Counted from the first letter of the stretch, positions 42,055 through 51,348 are shown. The stretch is DNA of 64,000 bases from CAWAYR01 sp050250955 (GCA_050250955.1 JBFWNR010000001.1:1178001-1242000), one strand, 5' to 3'. The notes: generated by a model not told the origin, from the sequence alone. Numbers and translations are program-made.

Positions 42055-42094
42055 CGGTGCCAGGCACCACGGGAGGGGATGGTGCCTGGCACCG
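42055..42094. repeat. REP-like pair of GGTGCC-palindromes, copy 2
   Basis: GGTGCCAGGCACC (42056-42068) and its reverse complement GGTGCCTGGCACC (42081-42093) lie 12 bases apart, in opposite order to the copy at 13319-13356, again between convergent gene ends. Confidence 0.8.
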
Positions 42095-42129
42095 AGGCAA
42101 GCGGATGGCAGATCGGTGATCGCGCGGCG

Positions 42130-43125
42130 TCAGCCGTTCACCAGCTTCATGCCGCCGTCCATGTAGCGGTTGCCGTGCACCTGCGGCGCCAGGGCCTCGA
42201 GCGCGTCGAGATCGGCCGGTGTGATCGTGACCGCCACGGCGCCGACGTTCTCGGCGATGCGCGCCGGGTCGGTCGAGCCGGGAATGGGCACGATGTCGGG
42301 GCCCTGCGCCAGGAGCCACGCCAGCGCCAGCTGCGCCGGCGTGCAGCCCTTGGCGCGCGCCAGTTCGCCCACCTTGTCGACGACGTCGAGGTTCCTCTGG
42401 AAGTTCTCGCCCTGGAAGCGCGGGTTGTTGCGTCGCCAGTCGTCGGACGCGAGGTCGTCGATGGTGCGGTAGCGGCCGGTGAGGAAGCCGCGGCCGAGCG
42501 GACTGTAGGCGACGAAGCCGACGCCCAGCTCCCGGCACGTGGCGAGCAGCTCGCCCTCCGGATCCCGGCTCCATAGCGAGTACTCGGTCTGGAGGGCGGC
42601 AATGGGATGTACGGCCACGGCACGGCGCAGCGTCGCCGCCGCGGCTTCCGACAGACCGAGATGGCGCACCTTGCCGGCGCGAACCAGGTCGGCCATCGCC
42701 CCCACTGTCTCTTCGATCGGCGTCGCCGGGTCCACACGATGCTGGTAGTAGAGGTCGATGCGGTCGACGCCGAGCCGCTGCAGCGACGCGTCGCAGGCCT
42801 GGCGCACGTACTCGGGCTTGCCGTTGATGCCCACCGGCTTGCCCTCGGGCGTGCGCTCGAACCCGAACTTGGTGGCGACCACCACCCGGTCGCGGCGATC
42901 GCGAATCGCCTCGCCGATCAGCCGCTCGTTGGTGTGCGGCCCGTAGGCGTCGGCGGTGTCGAGAAACGTGATGCCGAGGTCGAGGGCACGGTGCAGGGTG
43001 GCGATACCGGCGGCGCGGTCGAGTGCCGGACCGTAGAACTCCGACAGGCCCATACAGCCCAGTCCGAGAGCGGAGACCGACAGGCCGGAACGGCCGAGCG
43101 CGCGGGACGGCATGGCAGGAGGCAT
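42130..43125 (-). CDS. Aldo/keto reductase
   Basis: A 331-residue NADPH-dependent (alpha/beta)8-barrel reductase. The catalytic tetrad is present as Asp56 (FLDTADAYG), Tyr61, Lys86 (VVATKFGF) and His129 (DLYYQHRVD). It resembles the AKR13/YakC group of aldehyde or ketone reductases. The start is ATG 43125, with TATCGT 6 bases upstream. A downstream ATG at 43113 is the alternative. It is divergent from the MgtC gene, sharing a very short intergenic region. Confidence 0.88.
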   Translation of the reverse strand: MPPAMPSRALGRSGLSVSALGLGCMGLSEFYGPALDRAAGIATLHRALDLGITFLDTADAYGPHTNERLIGEAIRDRRDRVVVATKFGFERTPEGKPVGINGKPEYVRQACDASLQRLGVDRIDLYYQHRVDPATPIEETVGAMADLVRAGKVRHLGLSEAAAATLRRAVAVHPIAALQTEYSLWSRDPEGELLATCRELGVGFVAYSPLGRGFLTGRYRTIDDLASDDWRRNNPRFQGENFQRNLDVVDKVGELARAKGCTPAQLALAWLLAQGPDIVPIPGSTDPARIAENVGAVAVTITPADLDALEALAPQVHGNRYMDGGMKLVNG

Positions 43126-43131
43126 CCGGCG

Positions 43132-43169
43132 ACGATACCTCACCGGCGTGACGGGTGGGGCAGTAGGCT
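43132..43169. promoter_or_regulatory. Overlapping divergent promoters of the aldo/keto reductase and MgtC genes
   Basis: TATCGT on the minus strand (43137-43132) ends 6 bases before ATG 43125. TAGGCT on the plus strand (43164-43169) ends 5 bases before ATG 43175. Each -35 region falls inside the other promoter, so occupancy is probably exclusive. Confidence 0.5.
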
Positions 43170-43174
43170 GAAGC

Positions 43175-43666
43175 ATGGACGTCATCTGGAACGAGCTGGC
43201 GCTCAGCGTGCCGGACGCCGCGCACGCCGTGCGCCTGGTGATGCGGGCGGTGGCGGCAGCCGTGCTCGGCGGCGTGATCGGCTACGAGCGGTCACGCACC
43301 GGCAAGGACGCCGGCTTCCGGACCCACATGCTGGTGGCGCTCGGCTCGGCGTCGTTCGTCATGGCGGCGGTGGACCACGGCGCCACGGCGAACGACGTCA
43401 CGCGCGTCGTCCAGGGCGTGGCCTCGGGCATCGGCTTCCTGGGCGCCGGCGCGATCCTGAAGCTGAGCGACAAGCGGGAGATCCGCGGGCTGACGACGGC
43501 GGCGGGCATCTGGATGACGGCGGCCACCGGCGTCTGCGCCGGGCTCGGCCGCTATGGCCTGGCGACGCTCGTCGCCGTCCTGTCGTGGCTGATCCTCGCC
43601 GTCGTGCCGTCGCCGCCCGACGAGGAGGCGTCGAGGAAGAAGGCGCCGCCGGCCCCGGCGGCATAG
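43175..43666 (+). CDS. MgtC/SapB-family membrane protein
   Basis: A 163-residue protein with four to five hydrophobic segments matching the N-terminal membrane domain of MgtC/SapB proteins (LGGVIGYERSRTGKDAGFRTHMLVALGSA split as LGGVIGYERSRTGK and GFRTHMLVALGSA; VQGVASGIGFLGAGAIL). The C-terminal soluble ACT-like domain of virulence MgtC is missing, as in many SapB-like members. The stop codon directly adjoins the convergent nuclease gene's stop. Confidence 0.87.
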   Translation: MDVIWNELALSVPDAAHAVRLVMRAVAAAVLGGVIGYERSRTGKDAGFRTHMLVALGSASFVMAAVDHGATANDVTRVVQGVASGIGFLGAGAILKLSDKREIRGLTTAAGIWMTAATGVCAGLGRYGLATLVAVLSWLILAVVPSPPDEEASRKKAPPAPAA

Positions 43667-46600
43667 TCACACCCGCAGCAGCACGCCTTCCACCGTCGCC
43701 CCGATCGCCTGCGCGGCGGCATCCACGTAGAGCGCCACCTGGCGCTGGTAGACGGCTTCGATGCCGGTGATCTCGACGTCGGTCTTGAAGTCCACGACCA
43801 GCCAGCGGCCGTCGCCGTCGTCGAAGACCAGGTCGGCCTGGCCGTCGACGACCACGCCGTCCACGACCACGCCGAGCGGCAGCTCGCGGCGGCAGGACCT
43901 CCCGGCCGCCTGCGCCGCCCGGGCCCGGTCCAGCACGGCGTGCTTCAGCGCCCGATCGACCATGGCGGCAGCGGCCGCGCGCTCCTCGTCGCCGGCCCGC
44001 AGCAGCCGCGCCTGCACCGCGGCGAGCCGTGCCACCTGCTCGGCCGAGGCGTCGAGCGGCACGACGGCGAGCACGGCGTGGACCAGGATGCCGAAGCGGG
44101 CCCCGGTCGGCCGGTAGGGATCGAACACCCCGGCATCGACGACCCGCACGGTCCGGGCGAGCGCCTCGATCCCGGGCGGCAGTCTCAGCTCACCGGCCGC
44201 CGTGGCGTGCGCCCACTCGGTGGCGGTCATCACCCGCTGACTCGGGGTCCGCCCGGACTCGACGGTGGCGTCGAGCGCGGCGCGCCACTGGCGATACGCC
44301 GCCAGGTCGGCGGCAACGACCTCCTCGGGCGCGTCCTTGCCGATCAGGTGCTCGTGCCGCAAGCCGCGGCGCTCGGCGCCGGCGCGATCGAGGTGCAGCG
44401 GGTCCCACCACACCACCGCGTAGGCGGCGCCGGTCGCCGGGTCGGTGTGCGTGGCGGCGCCCGGCCGCATGGTGTGGAGCGTCGGGGCGTTGTGGTCCGG
44501 CCGATCGAGCACGGTGTCGCGGCCGGCGAACGCCGGCAGGCCGGGGATCGTCGTCGCCTCGCCGCCGTAGATGGCCGGCGACAGCGGCGACACCCAGCCG
44601 CTGTCGTAGGAGCCGTCGCCGACCGCGGCGACCACCAGCAGGTCGCGGGCGCGGGTCGCCGCCACGTAGGCGAGGCGCACGCCCTCGGCGTGGTCGCGCG
44701 ACGCCTCGAGGGCGTTGTGGTCGTGCAGATCGAGCGGCGTCCAGCCGGCCAGGGTGACGGCGGCGAGACCGCGGGTCGAGTCGAGATGACGCTGCGCCGT
44801 GTCGCGGCTCAGCTTGCCGCCGATGTCGGCCAGGATCACGATCGGGAACTCGAGGCCCTTGGCCTTGTGCACGGTGAGGATCCGCACGCCGTCGGTGCCC
44901 TCCTCGAGGATCGGCGCCTCGGGCGTCGGGGCGCGATCGGCGGCGTCGCGCAGTTCGTCCACGAAGCCGCGGAACGACAGCCCGCCGTCGGCTTCGTAGC
45001 GCCGCGCCAGCTCGGCGATCTGCAGGACATTGGCCAGCACCTGCTCGCCGCCGCGCCACAGCACGAAGCCGGCGTGGGCGCGCGTCACCTCGACGAGCCG
45101 GCTGACGGTCTCGGCCACCGGCCGGTGATTGCGCTGCCGTGACAGCTCGCACAGGGTGCCGAGCGCATCGGCGACGGCGGTCAGTTCGGCGGGGACGTCG
45201 TCGGGCACGTGGAACGGCCGGAAGCCACGGTAGCGGGCGTGCCACGCCAGCAGCTCCTCTTCGGACACGGCGAAGAGCGGCCCGCGCAGCGTGGCGAAGA
45301 CGCTCAGGCCGTCGTCGGGCCACTCGATGGCGGTCAGCGCGGTGCGGACGGCATCGACCTCCTCGCGCTCGTGGTAGGCCTTGCCGCCGACGACCAGATG
45401 CGGCACGCCGCGCGCTTCGAGCTCGGTGACGTAGTCGCGGGTGACGTCGGTCTGGAAGGAGGTGAAACGGCGGAACAGCAGGCAGACGTCGCCGGCACGG
45501 ATCGGCCGCCGCGGGCCGTCGGCATGATGCGGTCCCTGGTCCCGTCCGTGTTCGTCCGGAATGGTCCAGCCGCTGTCCTGCACCAGCCAGCGGACGAACT
45601 CGGCGACGGCCTTGGGCTGCGAGTCGGCCAGGGCGGCCTGGGTGACGTTGCCGTGGCGGCTGAGCGGCCGCGGCACCGGCAGCGCCACCACGGCCGGTTG
45701 CGCCGGCCAGTCGGCGCGGTCGGGCTGGAGCTCGACGTACTCCGCCTGGAGCGACGCGGCGTCGCCGGTCATGTGCACGCTGAAGGCGGCGTTGACGGCG
45801 CGCTGGATCGCCGGCACGCTGCGGAACGACGTGCGCAGCCGTACCCGGGTCGCGCCGGCGGCGACGAGCGATGCGCAGATCTCGCGGTAGACGCCGACGT
45901 CGGCGCGCCGGAAGCGGTAGATCGACTGCTTCGGGTCGCCGACGATGAAGAGCGCGCCGGGACGCACCGGCACGTCGAACGGCGACGCCCCGCCCGGCCG
46001 CGATTCGTCGGCGGCGAGGTGCAGCAGCAGCTCGGCCTGCAGCGGATCGGTGTCCTGGAACTCGTCCACCAGCAGATAGCGGAAGCGGCGCTGGAAGTCG
46101 TGACGGACGTGCGCGTGGTCGCGCACCAGATCGCGGGCGCGAATCAACAGGTCGAGGAAGTCGACGGCGCCGGCCCGCTGCTTGCGGGCCTCGTAGCCGG
46201 CGATGGCCCGCTGCAGCGCCTCGTGGACCAGCGCGGCAAGGTCGGCGTCGGCGCGGTCGCGAAACGCCACCAGCGCGTCGAGGATCATGTCGCGCGCCGC
46301 CACCACCTGGGCCCGCGGCACGTCCTTGCTGTACTGGCCGCTCGTGCTGCTGCGGCGCCGCAGGTCGCGCTCCCGCGCCGCCAGCCCGCACAGCATCGCC
46401 TCCCAGCCGTCGTAGTCCTCGAAGCCGCGGTCGCGCAGCGGTCCGATCTCGGCCCAGGCGCGGCGCAGCGGCTCGGTGTCGCGGTGCAGCGGGTCGCTGG
46501 TCTTCGGCGGCAGCTGGCTGAGCTGGCTGAAGGTGCCGATGGCGTCGAGCAGATGGTCGATCTGCGCCCGGCGATCGAACCCGGCCGGCCGCCGCCAGGC

Positions 46601-47206
46601 CGCCGGGTGGTCGCGCCACTCGACTAGTTCGAGGCCGGCGCGGCGCAGCCGGGCAATCGGCGCGTCCTCGTCGACGTCCTGGCCGAAGTTGCGGGTGGTG
46701 ATGCGGCGCAGCGAACGGCGGACGCCTTCGCCGGGATCGTCCAGCTCGCGCTGGATCCACTCGGTGAACGCCTCGTCGAAGATCCGGGCGGCCTGGCCCT
46801 CGGTGAGCACGTCGAACGACGGGTCGAGGCGGGCCTCCACGGGCCGCTCGCGCAGCAGGTCGGCGCAGAAGCCGTGGATCGTGCTGACGTGCGCCTCCTC
46901 GAAGCGCTGCACCGCGCGTTCGAGCCTGACGGCCTCCGCGTCCGGCAGGCCCGGCGCCAGACGGGCCCGTTCCAGCTCCTCGCGCAGCCGCAGCTTCAGC
47001 TCGCCGGCCGCCTTCTCCGAAAAGGTCACGGCGACGATCTCGTCGATCGACGCCCGCCCGGTGTGCACGAGGCGGACGATGCGCTTGACCAGCTCGGTGG
47101 TCTTGCCGGTACCGGCCGCCGCTTCGACGACCAGCGTCTGGTCGAGGTCGTCGGCGATGCGCCGGCGATCGTCGGCGTCGGCGGGCGGGGCGGCCGCGGC
47201 GTTCAC
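43667..47206 (-). CDS. addA: AddA-type helicase-nuclease (UvrD/Rep superfamily)
   Basis: A 1179-residue protein of the AddA type, the helicase-nuclease subunit of a double-strand-break resection complex. It has Walker A GTGKTT (residues 32-37), the UvrD motifs TFSEKAAGELK, TIHGFCADLL, LLVDEFQDTDP, FIVGDPKQSIYRFRRAD, ILTVHKAKGLEFP and VAATRARD, and a C-terminal RecB-type PD-(D/E)XK nuclease near residue 1130 (DGQADLVFDDGDGRWLVVDFKTD, in pieces GQADLVF and WLVVDFKTD). The ATG at 47206 overlaps the upstream AddB-like gene stop by four bases. AddAB versus RecBCD is decided by the neighbour. Confidence 0.9.
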   Translation of the reverse strand: MNAAAAPPADADDRRRIADDLDQTLVVEAAAGTGKTTELVKRIVRLVHTGRASIDEIVAVTFSEKAAGELKLRLREELERARLAPGLPDAEAVRLERAVQRFEEAHVSTIHGFCADLLRERPVEARLDPSFDVLTEGQAARIFDEAFTEWIQRELDDPGEGVRRSLRRITTRNFGQDVDEDAPIARLRRAGLELVEWRDHPAAWRRPAGFDRRAQIDHLLDAIGTFSQLSQLPPKTSDPLHRDTEPLRRAWAEIGPLRDRGFEDYDGWEAMLCGLAARERDLRRRSSTSGQYSKDVPRAQVVAARDMILDALVAFRDRADADLAALVHEALQRAIAGYEARKQRAGAVDFLDLLIRARDLVRDHAHVRHDFQRRFRYLLVDEFQDTDPLQAELLLHLAADESRPGGASPFDVPVRPGALFIVGDPKQSIYRFRRADVGVYREICASLVAAGATRVRLRTSFRSVPAIQRAVNAAFSVHMTGDAASLQAEYVELQPDRADWPAQPAVVALPVPRPLSRHGNVTQAALADSQPKAVAEFVRWLVQDSGWTIPDEHGRDQGPHHADGPRRPIRAGDVCLLFRRFTSFQTDVTRDYVTELEARGVPHLVVGGKAYHEREEVDAVRTALTAIEWPDDGLSVFATLRGPLFAVSEEELLAWHARYRGFRPFHVPDDVPAELTAVADALGTLCELSRQRNHRPVAETVSRLVEVTRAHAGFVLWRGGEQVLANVLQIAELARRYEADGGLSFRGFVDELRDAADRAPTPEAPILEEGTDGVRILTVHKAKGLEFPIVILADIGGKLSRDTAQRHLDSTRGLAAVTLAGWTPLDLHDHNALEASRDHAEGVRLAYVAATRARDLLVVAAVGDGSYDSGWVSPLSPAIYGGEATTIPGLPAFAGRDTVLDRPDHNAPTLHTMRPGAATHTDPATGAAYAVVWWDPLHLDRAGAERRGLRHEHLIGKDAPEEVVAADLAAYRQWRAALDATVESGRTPSQRVMTATEWAHATAAGELRLPPGIEALARTVRVVDAGVFDPYRPTGARFGILVHAVLAVVPLDASAEQVARLAAVQARLLRAGDEERAAAAAMVDRALKHAVLDRARAAQAAGRSCRRELPLGVVVDGVVVDGQADLVFDDGDGRWLVVDFKTDVEITGIEAVYQRQVALYVDAAAQAIGATVEGVLLRV

Positions 47207-50200
47207 GACATCCTCCGCAGCGCCTCGAGATCCGGCGGCATCGGCTTGCGGCCGGTGCGGCGGGCCTCGTCGCCGCCGCAGACCGCCCGGAAGTCGCAGT
47301 ACGTGCAGGCGCTGTGCGGCCCGAGGAGCCCCGGCCGCGCCGCCAGCATGCCGTGCTCGATCGCCCGATCGACGATCTCCAGCACCTCCAGCCCGCGGCG
47401 CCGCGTCGGGTCATCGATGACGATCGGGTGGGTGGTGAAATTGCCGGCGGTCGTGCAGTACGAGAGGCGGCCCTCCTCCACCGTGTCGCCGGTCAGCGTC
47501 TCCAGTGCCACCGCGTAGAGCACCGGCTGCAGCACGCGGCCGCCGTCGACGACGGTGGCGATCGAGGTCCGGTTGCGCCCGGTCTTGTGGTCGGTGACGC
47601 GCAGCGTCGCGCCGTGCCGGCGCCGCTCGACCAGATCGATCGAGCCGCGCAGCTGGAACCCGTGCGGCCCGACCCGGACCGGCTCGCGCACCGACGCCGG
47701 ATCGCGGGCCGCGTCCGGCGGCAGGCCGAACGCCAGCTCGAACCGCTCGGGTACCCACTGGGCGGCGTCGGCCACCACCTGGCGTTCGACCCAGATGCGC
47801 AGGTCGCGGCGCAGGGCGTCGATCTCGTCGCGCCAGACGCGGTCGATGGCCGGCGCGAGCTTGTCGTGCGCGGCCGGGACGATGGTCGTGAAGGCCCAGT
47901 CGAGGACGCCGAGCGCGGTCTTCACCCGGGCCTCGGTGACCGGCAGCAGGTCGTTGGCCTTGAGCCGACGGAAAAACGCGGTCTGGATCTCGTGGAACAG
48001 GCTGCCGCGGGTCAGCGGGTCGAGCCGCTGCAGCGGCGCCGGGGCCTCGAGCGGGGCCAGGCCGTAGATCGCGGCGAGCTGGAACTGGTACGGGCAGGTC
48101 GCGAAGCGCTGGAGCGCGGTGAGGGAGTACGGCCGGGCGGCCAGGCGTTGGGCGGCGAGCGCCGGCGCCGTCAGCGGCTGCACCCGCGTCAGGCCGTCGG
48201 CCGGCGACCAGCGCGGCTGCCAGCGCGACCAGCGCTCGACCATCGACCGGCGCAGCGCCGGATTCAACGCGAGCAGATACCGGGCCCGGCCGTTGGCCGC
48301 CGCCTGGCTGGCGGCCGGCAGACGCAGCAGCGGGTGCAGCGTGGCCAGGTCGTGCTCGAGATCGTCGATGGCCGCGGCGGGATCGGGCGGTGCCGGCCAG
48401 GCCAGCGACGCGTGGCCGTTCTCGAAGGCCAGGTCGCTCAGCGCCTGATAGCGCGGAATCGTGCCGGTGGTGGCGCGCATCACGTCGAGCACGTAGAACG
48501 ACGGCACGCGCGGCCGCGACTCGGCCAGCTCCAGCCGCGGATACGACAGGTAGATCCGGTCGACGGCGGCCCCCACGGCGAGACGCAGCTGCAGCCGCTC
48601 GTCGTCGGCGCGGGTCTCCGCCACCGCCAGCGGCGCCGCCAGCTCCGCCCGCCGCGCGTCGAGCAGCAGCGCATCCTCGCGCAGGCGCTGCGGAAAGACG
48701 CGCTCGGCCAGGCCGGGGACGAACACGACGCGGAACCGGCGGCCGCGGGCTGCCAGCGGCGTGCCGACCAGCACCCGGCCGGCGCGCCGCCGCGGCGGCT
48801 CGTGGGTGGCGCCGAGCAGGCGGGCGGCGAGCACGTCGCGCACCTCGCCGAGCGGCACCGGGCCGACGGCGGCGAGCGGCGCCATCTCGGCGAGCACGCG
48901 CTGCACGCGGGCCGGCTGCCGCAGCACGCGCGGCACCAGCCCGTCGAACGCGGCCAGCCACTCGCCCCAGGTGCGGGCCTCGCGCCACGTCGACAGCGTC
49001 TCGACGATCGGCAGGGCGAACGCCTCGAGATGGCCGAGCTCGTCGCGGTCGCGGGCCAGGGCGCGCAGCCGCGGCGAGTCGTGGTCTTCGTCGGCCAGCT
49101 CGCGGATGCGCCGCTCGTACTCGGCGGCGAGCCCGGGCAGCCGTCGCTGCCAGCGGTCGAGGCCCTCGATCACGTAGGCCTCGACGAGCAGCTCCTCCCA
49201 GCGCCACGGCGCCCGCAACGTCCCGGCGACGACGCGGTCGTCGGCGTCGCGTTCGGTGGGCAGCGGCGCCTCGTCGATCGGCGCCGCGTCCTCGGGACGG
49301 GCGTCGGCGGGGAGCGCGGCCAGGACGGCGTCGTCGATGGGGATGGGGACTGTCGGCTCGGCGGCGGCGCTGGCCACGGGCACCTGGCCCAGTGACAGGT
49401 ACTCGGCGAAGCGGCGCGCCGACAGGCTCTCGGCAGCGCAGGCCAGCAGCGCCAGGAAGGCGCGGCCGGCCGGATCGGGACGACGGGTGCCGCGCTCGAA
49501 CCACGCCGGCACGCCGGCGCGGGCGAAGGCGTGCTCGAGCAGCCCGACGTAGGTCTGCGGCGCGCGCACCAGCACGGCCATCTCGTCGAAGCGGATGCCC
49601 CGCGCCGCCTCGTGCACGACCCGGCGGACGATCTCGACCGCTTCGCGCCCTTCGCCCGGGGCCGAGAAGAGGTGCACCGTGTCGTCCAGATCGCCGGCCG
49701 GCGGCGGCTCGGGAGAAAACAGCCACCGGCGCAGCCGCTGCAAGGCCGTCTGGTCGGCGGCGACGCCAGCCGGCGTCGTCTCGACGAGGCCGCACGCGCC
49801 GAGCGCCGCGCGGGTCACCTCGTCGCCCGAGGGGACCGTCGCCAGCAGCGCGGTGGCGACCTCGACGACGGCCGCCAGGACGCGGCGCTCGGCCGCCGTC
49901 GACACCGCGACGTCGAGGAGGACCACGGCGCGGGCCGGCAGCGCCGTCGGGTCGGCGCGCAGCCGGGTCGCCGCGGTGGCGAGCAGGTCGGCGCGGGTGA
50001 CGGTGCCGGCCGTCGCCGCCTCGGTGCCGGCGCGGGTCAGCAGCGCCGCCAGGTCGTCGCCGACGTGCGCGGCGCGGCGCACGGTGGCGGCGTCCACGCC
50101 AGCCATCTGCAGCTCGTGCAGGGTGCGGGCCGCGGCGCGGGCGAAGCCCGGCAGGTCGGCGACCGGCCGGAAGTAGCGCAGTTCGCCGGCGGCCTGCGCG

Positions 50201-50520
50201 TCGAAGGTCGCGCGCGTTGCCATGGCTTCGGCGCCGAGCCCGCCGCCCGGCGCGACCAGGCGCTCGGCCAGGACGGGGAGCGCGAGACGCATGGCCAGCT
50301 CGCCGAACGAGGTGCGGGTGACGCCGACGACGGCGCCACGTCCGGCGATGAGCTGCAGCGCCAGTTCGTCGGCCGCGGCGCGAGTGGCGCCGATGATGAG
50401 CACGCCATCGGCGGCGTGCCGCTCGACGAACGCCCGGGCGGCGGCCATTCGGACCTCGGCCGAAGCCGCGACGACGACGGAAGACGGCACCGCCACGAAG
50501 ACCCGTCGTGGAGGATACAC
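47203..50520 (-). CDS. addB: AddB-type nuclease subunit
   Basis: A protein of up to 1105 residues of the AddB type. The N-terminal helicase-like part is degenerate, with no intact Walker A (the region reads LIIGATRAAADELA), as expected for AddB. The C-terminal nuclease domain has RGSLFHEI, GSIDLVERR and VTDHKTGRN. The four cysteines of the iron-sulfur cluster are visible: one in FATCPYQF and three in CTYCDFRAVCGG. With AddA it would resect broken DNA ends. The longest reading begins at GTG 50520, but that codon lies within a perfect dyad centred on a TATCCT hexamer. GTG 50496 is a credible later start. Confidence 0.83.
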   Translation of the reverse strand: MYPPRRVFVAVPSSVVVAASAEVRMAAARAFVERHAADGVLIIGATRAAADELALQLIAGRGAVVGVTRTSFGELAMRLALPVLAERLVAPGGGLGAEAMATRATFDAQAAGELRYFRPVADLPGFARAAARTLHELQMAGVDAATVRRAAHVGDDLAALLTRAGTEAATAGTVTRADLLATAATRLRADPTALPARAVVLLDVAVSTAAERRVLAAVVEVATALLATVPSGDEVTRAALGACGLVETTPAGVAADQTALQRLRRWLFSPEPPPAGDLDDTVHLFSAPGEGREAVEIVRRVVHEAARGIRFDEMAVLVRAPQTYVGLLEHAFARAGVPAWFERGTRRPDPAGRAFLALLACAAESLSARRFAEYLSLGQVPVASAAAEPTVPIPIDDAVLAALPADARPEDAAPIDEAPLPTERDADDRVVAGTLRAPWRWEELLVEAYVIEGLDRWQRRLPGLAAEYERRIRELADEDHDSPRLRALARDRDELGHLEAFALPIVETLSTWREARTWGEWLAAFDGLVPRVLRQPARVQRVLAEMAPLAAVGPVPLGEVRDVLAARLLGATHEPPRRRAGRVLVGTPLAARGRRFRVVFVPGLAERVFPQRLREDALLLDARRAELAAPLAVAETRADDERLQLRLAVGAAVDRIYLSYPRLELAESRPRVPSFYVLDVMRATTGTIPRYQALSDLAFENGHASLAWPAPPDPAAAIDDLEHDLATLHPLLRLPAASQAAANGRARYLLALNPALRRSMVERWSRWQPRWSPADGLTRVQPLTAPALAAQRLAARPYSLTALQRFATCPYQFQLAAIYGLAPLEAPAPLQRLDPLTRGSLFHEIQTAFFRRLKANDLLPVTEARVKTALGVLDWAFTTIVPAAHDKLAPAIDRVWRDEIDALRRDLRIWVERQVVADAAQWVPERFELAFGLPPDAARDPASVREPVRVGPHGFQLRGSIDLVERRRHGATLRVTDHKTGRNRTSIATVVDGGRVLQPVLYAVALETLTGDTVEEGRLSYCTTAGNFTTHPIVIDDPTRRRGLEVLEIVDRAIEHGMLAARPGLLGPHSACTYCDFRAVCGGDEARRTGRKPMPPDLEALRRMS

Positions 50521-50529
50521 GACGGGTCT
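50499..50529. promoter_or_regulatory. 12-bp perfect dyad around the addB start/-10 region
   Basis: Arms AGACCCGTCGTG (50499-50510) and its exact reverse complement (50518-50529) enclose 7 bases that include TATCCT on the minus strand (50517-50512). It may be an operator covering the -10 element, or an RNA hairpin at the start codon if transcription begins further upstream. Confidence 0.55.
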
Positions 50530-50540
50530 GAGAGGGCGGG

Positions 50541-50576
50541 CCTAGCGGCTAGCGGCTAGCGGCTAGCGGCCAGCGA
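50541..50576. repeat. Heptamer element, left half only
   Basis: Four exact CTAGCGG heptamers and one variant in tandem (50542-50576), upstream of addB and downstream of the next gene's stop. The bases that follow match those after the left arm at 23126, but no right arm is present. Confidence 0.75.
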
Positions 50577-50589
50577 ACTGACGCCGGCC

Positions 50590-51348
50590 CTAGGGAGCGA
50601 GGCTCGACGACAGGCGGTACTTCGCGGTGCGGCCGAAGTTGCTCGACACCTTGACGTGCACCGACTGGCCGGCCGTGACCTGGACGGTCGTCGACTCGTT
50701 GGCCGAGTTGCCCTGCAGGTCCTGGTCGGAGCGATCCTTGGCGTCACCGAAATCGCCATCGGTGTAGATCTCGAGCACCAGGTCGGGCGCGTCGTCCGAA
50801 CCCACCTGGCGGGTGACGACGGTCAGCGTCCCGGCCTCGGGCGCTTTCAGCACCCACCAGTCCCAGTTGTCGCCCGCGGACGGATCGAGCCCGTCCTCGA
50901 AGGCCTTCCCGACCTGTGCCGGTTTGGCCGACCGCGGCCGCCCATCGGGATCGCCCGGGCGCTGGAACGGCGGGAAGCTCATGAACGAGCCGGCGATCTG
51001 GAACGTGCCGCCGTCGCCGTTGGAGCGCACGCGCAAGCGGTAGGTCCCGGGCTGGGTGAGCGTCACCGACAGGAGCTCGGTGCCTTCGTTGCCGTTCATG
51101 TCGCGGTCGGTGGACCCGTCCGGCATCACCTGGCCATCCTCGTCGACCAGCTGCAGCGACAGGTCGCTGGTGCCCTGCACCGCCACCGAGAGCACGCCGG
51201 CCGTCTTGGCGGCCACGACGTATTCGGTGGGCTCGCCCCCCACCTTGCCCTGCGCGGGGGCGCCCATCGGCAGCGGAGCCGGCGCCTGCGCCGTCACCGA
51301 CGCCGACAGCGCGGCGGCGACGCCGATCATCGAAAGGCCAAGACGCAT
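50590..51348 (-). CDS. Secreted protein with two PPC-like beta domains
   Basis: A 252-residue protein with a signal peptide ending VTAQ near residue 21 and two copies of a domain like the bacterial pre-peptidase C-terminal domain: VAVQGTSDLSLQLVDEDGQV with PGTYRLRVRSN, and VVTRQVGSDDAPDLVLEIYT with GQSVHVKVS. No catalytic domain is present. GAGGAGG lies 8 bases before the ATG and TATAGT at 51417-51412. Function unknown; presumably extracytoplasmic and carbohydrate- or surface-binding. Confidence 0.75.
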   Translation of the reverse strand: MRLGLSMIGVAAALSASVTAQAPAPLPMGAPAQGKVGGEPTEYVVAAKTAGVLSVAVQGTSDLSLQLVDEDGQVMPDGSTDRDMNGNEGTELLSVTLTQPGTYRLRVRSNGDGGTFQIAGSFMSFPPFQRPGDPDGRPRSAKPAQVGKAFEDGLDPSAGDNWDWWVLKAPEAGTLTVVTRQVGSDDAPDLVLEIYTDGDFGDAKDRSDQDLQGNSANESTTVQVTAGQSVHVKVSSNFGRTAKYRLSSSLAP

